NCBI GenBank assembly: GCA_030998015.1
Contig: JARWMV010000246.1
Coordinates: 992,001-1,056,000 of the forward strand
DNA: 64,000 nt
Direction: 5' to 3'
Origin: Ceratorhiza oryzae-sativae
Lineage: Eukaryota; Basidiomycota; Agaricomycetes; Cantharellales; Ceratobasidiaceae
Positions within the stretch are counted from its first letter, which is position 1; each line of letters begins with the position of its first letter. The notes beneath the pieces were generated by a model that was not told where the DNA came from, made no database searches, and was given only the letters and a program-made list of their open reading frames with translations. Positions 55,825 through 64,000 of the stretch are shown piece after piece. The position numbers and the translations under genes were made by a program.

Positions 55825-56138
55825 ACAGTGGAGTGCACTCTATTTGGCCAGTTACAAGCTTCTTTTACTTGGAGTAAGCTTCCTATCAGCAACTGGATGT
55901 GAAATACATGCAGTATAAGATTTTTGCATGATCTCTAAGGTACCACAGCTGTATACTGCACAGTTTACCCTCTAAACATGTCTGACTACTCAATTGAATG
56001 TCCCTGACTCCCAGCACTCATCTGGAAATTCTGGAGCATCACTTTATTGGCCTCAGATTGGAATGCACTAGGGTGCAATCTCAAAACAGGCAGAATAGGT
56101 GACAATCTAGAAGGGAGGGCATTGAGCCTGCCCCAGAT

Positions 56139-56850
56139 GTGCCCCTTCCTGTGTATCCCAATCCAGTACCCTCTGCCCTCTATTCTCCACTTCCAACTTA
56201 TCCATTGGAAGCTCCCAGTGAAGGCCCTCATTTCAAGATTGGATGGCCAACTCCCCCCTCTCCAGGGTTGGAGCCAACCCAATTTGATCTGGTTTTGATG
56301 CATGGATGGCCTGTGCCTCCCCCAAGGAGCACAAGCTCCTGGAGAGGATGGACTGGTTAGTTATTGACATTGATTGAGTCAAGATCTAAAGCTAATCTGG
56401 TTAGGGATTATCCACATTGGCCCCTTGAGGCTTCCAGGGAGGCTGCCCTGCTCTCTGAAGAGCCTAGTGTTGGGGAATATGACTCAGGAGAAGAGCTTCC
56501 TGAGTATCAGTGAGTTTGCCTCTTTTGAGTCAAGATCTAAAGTTGACTTGTTGAGGCTTGCTTACCCTCCTTCCCCTTCTCCTGAATATCAGCCCAAATC
56601 ACCCTCTGACTCATTTTCTGATGGAAATGAGTCATCCAGTGACCTTCTGGTGGTGGAGTTGGCCTTAGAAAGTAGGGTACAGGAGTTGAATAGGGAACTA
56701 GTGGAAGAAGTAGGAAACCTCAGAGCTGCTCAAAGACATCTAGGGATATCATGGAGACCAATGACATGTACTAGATTGGTTTGCTTGGAATTTATGCTAT
56801 TGTCCCCCAATTCCACCTGTGTGAACTTAAGGGACAATCCTGTAATTTAA
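56139..56850 (+). pseudogene. Pro-rich ORF upstream of the 3' unknown protein
   Basis: 56139-56360 encodes a proline-rich stretch (PVYPNPVPSALYSPLP), and 56374-56850 continues in another frame with PSPSPEYQPKSPSDSFSD and an acidic helix (ALESRVQELNRELVEEVGNLRAAQRHL) that could be a coiled coil. The motif ESRSK appears twice (near 56380 and 56528), suggesting an internal duplication. Not recognised. Confidence 0.45.
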
Positions 56851-56971
56851 AAGAGCATAGTAAGATGTCTCTTGGCTATAAAAACAGCCTTCAAGAGCCC
56901 TCTCTCCTCAGCAGTTCAACAGCCTACCAGCTCTTAAGCACTTTTGCCTACTATCTCTCTATTCTTACACT

Positions 56972-57817
56972 GTGCAGTCCCCTCCTATGATGCTCAATGA
57001 GGAGCAAGCCAAGGCAGTAGCGGATTCAATTCTGCTGTCCAAGTACTTTGCCTGCCTGGCAGCCTCTATGCACATGGGGGAAGGGCTATATGCCTCCAGT
57101 ACTTCCATCCTGGAACAAAAGTTCAGGGATGGCATTGAAATTTACTATAGTTTCAATGAGGACTGGGGCAATGATGGATGGTATGTGCATGATTAAGTAG
57201 CCCATGCCTTGGTAGATGCACTCCTCCAAGTGCAAGATGCAGTGGGAACTTACTTGCAGAATGGGACTCTGGAAGAGGCCTACAAGTCTCATAACTTTTC
57301 AGTGGATTCTCCTGTGTATGCACACTTCAGGGAAGCTGGAATAGCCTTCTCTATAGAGCCAGTAACAGGTTTCACTGCTTGGAACTGGCAGAATCCTTTT
57401 GAATCTCTTCCTGCCCTTATTTCTGAAGTGGTTCAATTGCAGATTTGGGCCTTACAGATGGTTTTCAGCCTGTGCTGTTTGGCTATGTATGATGGAAGGG
57501 ACAAGACAACTGTCCTCCCTCCTTTCCCTTGTGCCATGATAGCAGCAGAAAAGGATTGTTTCCATCTCTATCACTCTATATTCTGCAAGAATGGATGGCT
57601 GGAGCCTGATAAGTCTGGAGTTCCTAAGACTTGGGGAGATGATATGGTAAACCCAGTCCTACTACCCTTTTGCTATAAGCTGACAACCAAGGAACAGCAT
57701 GTCTACTTCACTCTGAGGCAGCAATTGTCTGCCAAGAAGTTTTACATGTTCCTGAAGAGCAGGATGGAATATTTGGCTGCTGCTGCAGGGCACAAACTTG
57801 TCCCTTGGTATGCTTAA
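56972..57817 (+). pseudogene. Unknown 3' protein of Family 3, main block
   Basis: One frame from 56972 to 57817 with a single TAA at 57194. About 280 residues, mixed helix and sheet, with aromatic-rich segments (GFTAWNWQNPFESLP, HIFCKNGW-like) and no membrane anchor. It lies between pol and the polypurine tract of the 3' LTR on the same strand. I do not recognise it; neither a chromodomain nor an envelope protein fits. A captured host gene or an old Gag-like protein are options. Confidence 0.55.
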
Positions 57818-57828
57818 AATCCTAGTAA

Positions 57829-58624
57829 ATGGAAGTGGCATATCCAGCTAACCAAATGGGTTACAGGTCTTCCAACCCCAAGGATACAGTGATGATAGAT
57901 GGTCACCCTAGGGTTCATTTTGAAAATGAAGCTGGAACATCTCAGTCTGTCTCTCTCTCTGAAACTGATCCTGAGGCTAAGGAGTCAGATGATGAGTCCC
58001 TTTGTCACAAGCTGACATGCATATATCCACCTTATAATATTTTCTTGATTTATTACATTTTATGAGATCCTTTCAAAACATACTTGCCTTTTATCATATA
58101 TCTCTGTCATGTGATTCAGGGGATGCTCCAGGCCAATAACCAAGATGTATTTCAACTCCAATGTGAAATTCTGCAGTTCTGCAGTCACTTCTACTGCGTC
58201 TATCTCTTATCAGTCATGACTCACTGTACAGACTTGTTTGTTATGATGTGGCTTGTACTATGTATATAAACCAGGTCAAGTTCTCAGAGGACTCCTCAAG
58301 AACTTGACCTCTCGTCAAATACAAGTTCTTTTCTTTTCCTACTATTTTCCTTGTCACCTGACTTGTTGTCGTTGACAGATGTGGCTCATACTGTGTATAT
58401 AAACCAGGTCAAGTTTGCAGAGGACTCCTCAAGAACTTGACCTCTCATCGAATACAAGTTCTTTTTCTTTCTTACTATTTTCCTTGTTGCCTGACTTGTT
58501 GTTGTTGACACCCTTACTGTGTCTGGTGCCTCCACTCCCTCTGAACTAGCTGAGTCAAGCCAGTTGGAAGAGAGGGAGTATATTTACATCAGCACTGATG
58601 ATGAGGTATATGATTCTCTCTAAA
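57829..58624 (+). pseudogene. C-terminal tail of the 3' unknown protein, split by solo LTR
   Basis: Acidic Ser-rich sequence (TDPEAKESDDESL) is cut at 58003 by a solo LTR-1. After removal of the LTR and one CCCTT it continues with TVSGASTPSELAESSQLEE and stops at 58622. The stop is about 20 bp before the polypurine tract, so the frame fills the element to its end. Confidence 0.55.
58003..58510 (+). repeat. Solo LTR-1 with TSD CCCTT and duplicated promoter end
   Basis: TGTCACAAGC...GTTGACA; CCCTT at 57998-58002 and 58511-58515. The 3' third is duplicated in tandem: about 58253-58378 and 58379-58510 each hold TATATAAACCAGGTCAAG, CTCCTCAAGAACTTGACCTC and the LTR end. Confidence 0.92.
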
Positions 58625-58642
58625 GTGAGTTGACATACCAGA

Positions 58643-58654
58643 CTGGGGGGGCTA
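58643..58654 (+). promoter_or_regulatory. Polypurine tract of Family 3
   Basis: CTGGGGGGGCTA immediately precedes TGTTATGGATC, marking 58655 as the start of a 3' LTR. Confidence 0.75.
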
Positions 58655-59206
58655 TGTTATGGATCACTAACATATTTCTATTATTTTAGTCTGCTCTGCC
58701 AACCTCAAGCAATGCCTCTGTAATTAATTTGTGAAATACTTGAATTTGTATGTGGTCCAAATTGTACTATTTCCAGTTCCATTACATAGTATAGGTTTCC
58801 TGCTTTCCAACACATATTTTATTAAGTTTTTACACTAAGTTTTCAGAGAGATACAGTGGTTGCAATATTTCCTCTTATCAGGAGATATTGATTACAACAT
58901 CGCACCACTCATATCTCAGAAACTGCTTGTGCTATCAAAGCAATCTTATGCTCTATTGATAGCTAATCTTTGGCAGTATCTGCTGCCCAAAGATTGTTGC
59001 AATCCACCAGATCCTCATGCCAGAATGGCCTGGAGATCATTAGAATCTTACTGGACCATCAAACAAAATCTAATGACTCCAGTGAGTCAGGAGAGCCTTC
59101 CAAATTGATCCAGAAGCTTCTCTGACTCACCTTATGACTCACTGAGATGTAACCTCCATTCATTACATGTATATACTATGATAATATGATCTACAAGCCA
59201 ATGGCA
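58655..59206 (+). repeat. 3'-truncated 3' LTR-3
   Basis: It matches 44460-45010 and stops at CAAGCCAATGGCA, where LTR-2 sequence begins. Nearly all CpGs of the 5' copy are TpG or CpA here. Confidence 0.88.
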
Positions 59207-59538
59207 CCATCCCTTGTATTGTACAATTTCATCTAACTTCTTATTTCATATGTACAGCCTTCCTGTGAATATATAGGGGAGAGCCTGAGAGCCTTAAGCC
59301 TCAGAACTCCACCTCCTGTCAATATCCCCTCTACCTGTGTGGTCACCAAGCCTAGCTCTTTCCCAGTCCTCTTTAGGACAATTGCACCTCTATGCTTTCC
59401 TGCATGTTGTTGCAACCCATCTGCTCACTGCATGTCTACCATTAGACATTGTGGTTTGACCTTTGGCTGTTATAGCCTATAAGTCTGCCTTCACCTCACC
59501 AGCATTAGGTGTTGTTGCTCAGTTCATTGGCTCTGACA
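59207..59538 (+). repeat. Truncated 5' LTR-2 of Family 2b
   Basis: Matches the reverse complement of 11871-12160: AATATATAGGGGAGAGCCTGAGAG, then AGAACTCCACCT (59303-59314), ending CTCTGACA at 59538. Confidence 0.85.
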
Positions 59539-59540
59539 TT

Positions 59541-59552
59541 AGGTCAAGTTCT
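59541..59552 (+). promoter_or_regulatory. Putative self-priming site of Family 2b
   Basis: AGGTCAAGTTCT two bases after the LTR; pairs with 59303-59314 with two mismatches and perfectly with the equivalent motif in the solo LTR-2 at 55309. Confidence 0.5.
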
Positions 59553-59561
59553 TCTTACCCT

Positions 59562-59790
59562 GCAGGAGTTGAGAAGCACCCCTGTACTAGCCTACTGTGA
59601 AAAGGAGAAGGGCTCAGACTGCATAATAGTCAAAAGCAGAAAGAGACTATCCAGTAACAGGTGTCTACAAGGCAGACAGCTCCTATTGTCCAACCCTAGG
59701 ACTCTTGTCAATCACTGCATGTGTTGTAGTCAGCAAACCACCCACTTGCAAAGAAGACACTCTAAATCATGCCTGTCAACAGCTTGTTGA
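59562..59790 (+). CDS. Short Cys-rich leader ORF of Family 2b
   Basis: Encodes STPVLAYCEKEKGSD, then RKRLSSNRCLQGR, a CMCC pair and CLSTAC at the stop, matching 17584-17363 through most of its length. A second short conserved piece follows (59769-59900). Conservation across two Family 2 copies supports past function; the role is unknown. Confidence 0.5.
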
Positions 59791-59899
59791 TTAGTAGTAG
59801 TCATTGTCCAACACTAGGTGGCAGAGCAACCACAGTGTTTGAGAGTGAGAATCCTGGCACAAGAGCACCCCATTTTGTCTATCCACCTTCCTATTATAG

Positions 59900-60840
59900 C
59901 TATGTCTGCAACCCCTGCTGCTACCCCTTCTGCCACTCCTGCTGCTGCCCCTCCTGCACCCAACTATGTCTTGGTTGACCCCTCCCAAATCACCCTTCCT
60001 GCCAACCAAGCTGATCAAGCCAGGTTCTTCCAAGAAGTCAAGGATGTCCTGGTGGCTATAAATCATAACTTCTTGGTATACATGCAGGTCACTGGGGCAG
60101 ATCTACAAACCACCAACAACACTATGCAGAAGATGGAGGCCAGCATCCAAGCCCTTGAAATGAATTTGAACTGGGTGATGGCACAAACCCCAGCACCTGC
60201 ACCAGCACCAGCCCCAGTTGCACAGCCTTGGACATGTATTCCAAAACTTGCCCCCCAGCAAATTTTGATGGCTCAGACAAGGACAAGGCAACCTCCTTCA
60301 GGGTTGCAGTCATGCATTACATGTGTATTTCATATCCCCAGGCATCTGTTGATGAGCAGATTGCTTATTTCATCTCCTGCTTAGAGGGCAAGGCCCATGA
60401 ATGGCTTGAGTCCTACCTTGATCAAGACATCATTCAAGGCATGCCAGTTCCCTGGCTTCACAACCTATAAAGTTTCTGGGAGCAATTTGATGCTCATTGG
60501 AGTGTTTCCAATAAAACCAAGAATTTCTGTGTAAAATACATGGAGCTCACCCAATCAAGCTCAGTTCAGGAATACTTCAAAGACTTCCAAACATACTCTT
60601 GGGGTCTTGGGTACAATGACCAGGCATGACATGATCACTTCTACAATAATTTGTCTGTGGAGATCAAGAAGGTCATGGTGGCTCAAGATTTCATTATAAC
60701 CTCAGCTTAGTCATGCTTCAAGTGCTGGCTGAAAAAGACCTTAAAATCAAACAACCTCTTGAAGCCTTCAAAACCCATGGAGTTTGTGCTGAATTACTGT
60801 CCTGGAAATATTGCTGGGAATGTGAGGACTCTCTGGAGCT
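59900..60840 (+). pseudogene. gag: Gag fragment of Family 2b
   Basis: Starts MSATPAATPSATPAAAPP, with PSQITLPANQADQARFF resembling the Family 2a N-terminus. A frameshift near 60230 moves to 60228-60470 (FDGSDKDKATSFRVAVMHY, HEWLESYLDQDII), then YSWGLGYND with stops. The rest, including the knuckle and pol, is missing; repeat R1 follows. Confidence 0.82.
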
Positions 60841-60859
60841 CTAGATATGTGTTCAAATA

Positions 60860-61740
60860 TCATAATAATCATACCTATCAATGTGCATTGCTTGCAAAAG
60901 TCTAATGAGCACACTCATATGTGCTGAATAGCACTCCATGAGGGGCAACAAGTGATTATAGGGGCAAAAACCCCTGATCAGTGCCACAGACACTAGTAAA
61001 ACCAGCCATGCAAACATCGCTCCCCTGCACTCATCTGATGCAATCTGCCTAGCAGATAGCACAGACAAAAATTCAGCTCCATTGGAGGAGCTTTAAGGGG
61101 TGAAATCCTGCCAAAATACCCCTGAAACAGGAAAAACCCCCTGGACATTGCTTTACATGGCCACCCAGACTGATTCAAGTGATTCCGAGGATACTAGCAT
61201 ATTTAGGGACATCAATTACCCCTGTCCAATGCCCTGGACCTGCTTAGAACATGATGAGAACATGTACCCACTTGCACTCTGTCCATTCAGCAGGTTTCAG
61301 TGCAGTCACCCAGGGGTGAGTGAGGTTCACAGTAATGTAAGGCAACTGGCAAAAAGCAAGACATGTTGATAGGGGTTTCTGGACCTCAGGAGCACATTGG
61401 GCTCATTGGAAAAAGTTGACTGTCCTGTTTAAGGTGAGTTTGTGCATTTGTGCACTTTTGAGAATATTTTCTGGGCACTAATTGGCTACAATCTTGGTTG
61501 TTTTGTTGATATACACATGTAAAGTGATATTGAAAAGAAGCTAGGATTTTTGCGCATTTAATGAGCCACTTAGGAAGAATTTTCAGCATGTGTTAAGGGT
61601 TGCTAGTTATTGACCCATTATTCTAATAACAGTAAATGCACTGCAAAACCACAAATACAGGGCTCCACCATAAATGTTGTATACGATTCAAAAGCCCTGC
61701 TTTTTGCGCATTTAATGAGGTCTCAAACAACTGGATAGAT
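60860..61740. repeat. Dispersed repeat R1, copy 2
   Basis: Blocks in the same order as 6870-7830, ending with ATACGATTCAAAAGCCCTG and GCGCATTTAATGAG. No reliable ORF. The GCGCATTTAATGAG block occurs twice (61553 and 61709). Confidence 0.5.
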
Positions 61741-61879
61741 GCAGTTTTGAGGTTGCTCATTGCCAGAATTTTGGCATTCTGGCAGAAGGTGCCAGTGCCA
61801 GTGTCAGATCTGCACAAAAGTGCCAGATTCTGGCAAAATTCTGGGACAGCTTCCTTACAAGGAAGTGCCTTGAATGCAG

Positions 61880-62595
61880 GGACAATAGTACAAGCCACTT
61901 CTGTGGCCCCAATGTCTGCCCTACAGCATCCAGTGGCTATTAGTAGCCCCCAGATTCAACCCTGCACTGCAGGGTACCCAATAGGGGCTGTCCCAACAGA
62001 CAGTATATTGCATATAATAATCAATACACTGAGAGCACATGAGAATGATGTGGACACCCAGAAGAACCTTGGAAAAAGAGGTCTGAAATTGGACCCACCC
62101 CTGTCTTACAATGGCATGGCAAAACTTCAAGACTTCAAAGAATGGGTTAGTGGATTACTCTGCTATTTTAGAATGAGTGGCCTCAGTGGCCCCACAGTAC
62201 TTGATGATAATAATTGAGTGTATATCATTGGACATCTTTGTGTCAGTAAGGCACAAAGCTGGTTCCACAAGGCTGTGGAAAAGAGCAAATATGGTCCTGA
62301 AGGATGGATCACCCTGGAAGTAAAAGGATGACAGTGTAGATTCTTGACTACCCAAAGCACCACTATAGCAACACATGAGTGATGCACCCTCAAGCAGGGT
62401 ACCATGGATGCTCAGGAGCTCTACAAAGAGCTCAGATCATTGGCTGATCAACAGCCAATCCCTCCAGATAACCTTACATTTGCAATAAGGTGCTTGAATG
62501 CACTGCATGCACCAATCAGACATCTGGTCAACAGGAACAGCCTCCATGCCATTCATGATTATGACAACATCATGATGCTAGTCTGTAGCAATTGA
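61880..62595 (+). pseudogene. Gag fragment of a further gypsy element
   Basis: Frames at 61880-62217 and 62404-62595, with a broken part between, read LDPPLSYNGMAKLQDFKEWVSG, MSGLSGP, AQSWFHKAVE, YGPEGWITLE and ELYKELRSLADQQPIPPDNLTFA. The pattern (target sequence, helical block, W-F-x-E, later LxxL helix) fits the capsid of basidiomycete gypsy Gag of a type different from Families 1-3. No pol follows. Confidence 0.6.
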
Positions 62596-62596
62596 G

Positions 62597-62690
62597 GATG
62601 CTGTGTCAGAATTTTGCAGGAGTCCACCTCCTGCAGGTGGACTCCTTGCAATTTCCTTCATTCCTGCTCCAGCTCCAGCTCAGGCTCTGG
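62597..62690 (+). repeat. Dispersed repeat R2, copy 2
   Basis: Inverted match to 7913-8022, cut on the right by LTR-4 at 62691. Confidence 0.45.
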
Positions 62691-63246
62691 TGTTGTGACC
62701 CTATGGATGCTTCCCTGCAAAGCACTTAAGTAGTGGCTGCGTTGACAGTTTGGTGCTATGCAGTGTGTATTGAGCGTTCTAGTTACAGTGTTTGCTATGG
62801 TCTATGGTGGTTGACAAGATAAAGCAAGCTGAGGTGTCCAGTCTTGCTTTATCCTCCTTATATGCACCTGTGGCTGTGGTGGCTGCAGATCTATTATTTA
62901 AGCACAATCTGCAGTAGGTACAGGTTATATATAGTACCATGGGTTAGGTAGTTGTTTATCTTAAGTTTGTGCAGCTCTGAATCTTATAGAGCTGTGCAAG
63001 GTCCAAGGGGTAAGTGCTGAGGTCATGTGATCCTGCTGTAAGTGCCAAGATCACATGACAACTTGCTCCTTGCTCCAAGTAACAATGGAGCAAAATGCTG
63101 GAGCAAGTTCAGGGTAACCACCATAAGTGCTGGTTAAGCGCCAAGGTCACGTGACCTTGTTTATGGCTTGTTCTGCTTAGGAAAAAATGCCATAAATCCA
63201 TAAAATATTTGGTTACTCTGTTATGTCCGTTTTACAGGCCATAACA
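62691..63246 (-). repeat. LTR-4, 3' LTR of a minus-strand element
   Basis: 556 bp, TGTTGTGACC...CCATAACA. It matches 28037-28712 with one copy of the internal repeat. The adjacent polypurine tract on the right shows the element body lies beyond 63247 on the minus strand. Confidence 0.85.
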
Positions 63247-63260
63247 TTATCCCCCCCTTT
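63247..63260 (-). promoter_or_regulatory. Polypurine tract next to LTR-4
   Basis: Minus strand AAAGGGGGGGATAA directly before TGTTATGGCC. Confidence 0.75.
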
Positions 63261-63311
63261 GGACATGTCTTGGGGGACCTCAAGACATGATTTAGATCCT
63301 TTATGCAAAAG

Positions 63312-63430
63312 GAATCTCATGCACTGAGGAGGTTAAGGGTGCTGGACTTGAACCAACAACCTTTCAGCTGATTTGGTATCATTTGATGAGGTGAGGCTGA
63401 GTCAGGCTAGACCCCTTAACCTCTACGTTA
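63312..63430 (-). other. tRNA-like hairpin with a perfect B-box match
   Basis: The arms GAATCTCATG...GAGGTTAAGGG and their inverse (63412-63440) form a stem of about 28 bp with few mismatches. On the minus strand it contains GGTTCAAGTCC (63354-63344), identical to the pol III B-box consensus, in a T-arm-like context with a possible GTTGG/CCAGC stem. The D-arm and anticodon stem do not fold, so it is not a regular tRNA. A tRNA-derived SINE head or a pseudogene is possible. Confidence 0.35.
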
Positions 63431-63590
63431 CATGAGATTGTTTTTTCTTTCTTTGTTGTGGAGGTTATCCAGGGGTGGGGAGTTGTCTGCTTCTTCTCAG
63501 AATGCCCCAACTGTTTTGGATGGGCATAGCAGAAGTTGTTCCTTTGTTTCCCTTTGGTTCTTAAGGTGTTGTACAATACAATAAATTACT

Positions 63591-64000
63591 CTAAGGGAAT
63601 ACAAAGAATGGTTTTCCTCCTGAGTACACCCATTCTATGTTTTTTGATACCCATAAGTCCCCCTCTTCCCCCTCTATGTCTGACCAACACTTCATGATTG
63701 CTGATTGGCTATTGCCCAGAATAACTGTTGGCCATACCTTCATTGATTTCAAGTGTGTGTACCTGCCTGTGAAGTCTGCCTTGTACTGGCTCAGGGCCTT
63801 GAGCAAGTACTTCCTGTTTGACAGGACTATGTTGTCCAGGATCCAAATGTTGGTGTCTTCTGACAAATTCCCCATGTTCCACACATTGCACATTCAGCTG
63901 TGACAGCCCTTGGATCATGCATATGCTGTTTTCCCTGTCCCAGTCTCTCCTTCTATCACCAGGATGCAATGGCACACCCCTCTTCCCCTCTTCTCAACTT
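63591..64000 (-). pseudogene. Decayed P-loop ATPase resembling CRESS-DNA Rep helicase (partial)
   Basis: In one minus-strand frame the order is Walker A GETGTGKT (63950-63927), a Walker B-like WILDN (near 63840), and a motif C-like WPTVILGN (near 63720), ending at 63591. The spacing and the hydrophobic strand before each motif fit the superfamily 3 helicase half of Rep proteins of circular single-stranded DNA replicons, found integrated in many fungal genomes. Two TGA stops (63915, 63894) break it, one at a likely arginine. The N-terminal endonuclease half would lie right of the window. Other P-loop ATPases cannot be excluded. Confidence 0.5.

Larger units (their letters stand above)
44460..59206 (+). 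mobile_element. Family 3 Ty3/gypsy element with LTR-3 ends and extra 3' ORFs
   Basis: Full 5' LTR (44460-45762), tRNA-type primer site, long gag region, protease, RT, integrase, further ORFs, a polypurine tract and a 3'-truncated LTR (58655-59206). Two solo LTRs are nested (55309-55824, 58003-58510). Treating both LTRs as one element is inference: the 3' LTR lacks its end, so no target duplication can be checked. It is the least decayed gypsy here apart from Family 2a. Confidence 0.75.

Noticed and set aside
63325..63428. A canonical tRNA gene on the minus strand
   Set aside because: Only the T-arm and an acceptor-like stem can be drawn; D and anticodon stems fail, and the pairing extends far beyond an acceptor stem.

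Overview
This window looks like transposon-choked nuclear DNA of a filamentous fungus, most likely a basidiomycete (Agaricomycetes). The grounds are chromodomain-type Ty3/gypsy polyproteins, moderate GC with severe CpG loss, LTR-embedded TATA boxes, and the absence of any intact host gene. That assignment is inference; I could not run a search. Almost every open reading frame belongs to an LTR retrotransposon or its remains, nested several layers deep.

Layout, left to right. 1-6567 (-): Family 1 gypsy copy 'a', whose 3' end lies off the window. 6568-8022: non-coding dispersed repeats. 8023-11547 (+): Family 1 copy 'b', interrupted by a solo LTR-3 (8219-9500) and a 143-bp hAT-type MITE (11216-11358), fused to its own LTR at 11548. 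11871-18139 (-): a nearly whole Family 2 gypsy element with 525-bp LTRs and a perfect CTTTC target duplication, inserted in that LTR. 18184-29753 (+): Family 1 copy 'c', broken by an LTR-3 plus a 5'-truncated copia element (22588-27213) and by a TA-flanked foldback element (27748-29102) that itself carries a solo LTR-4. 29754-36303: remnants of Family 1, two near-identical LTR-3 copies in inverted orientation, and a 1.46-kb foldback element. 36304-39300: mostly unassigned, with a solo LTR-4 and a decayed possible host gene. 39300-44459 (+): an eroded gypsy element (Family 5). 44460-59206 (+): Family 3 gypsy, the best preserved, with LTR-3 ends, a collagen-like Gag segment and unexplained ORFs after pol. 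59207-62690: Family 2 copy 'b', repeats and another gag fragment. 62691-64000: an LTR-4 with polypurine tract, a tRNA-like hairpin, and on the minus strand a decayed P-loop ATPase resembling the helicase domain of CRESS-DNA Rep proteins.

Three themes tie the window together. First, decay is driven by CpG to TpG/CpA change: all seven internal stops in the copia element are TGA in positions where arginine (CGA) is expected, and about 18 of 21 differences between the Family 2 LTRs fall at ancestral CpGs. Second, Family 1 and Family 2 lack a TGG-type tRNA primer site; the sequence just inside the LTR is complementary to the predicted transcript start about 30 bp after the TATA box, as in Tf1/sushi self-priming, and this pairing covaries between copies. 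Third, Family 1 carries a conserved ORF before gag with its own CCHC knuckle and a second Cys/His cluster, which I do not recognise.
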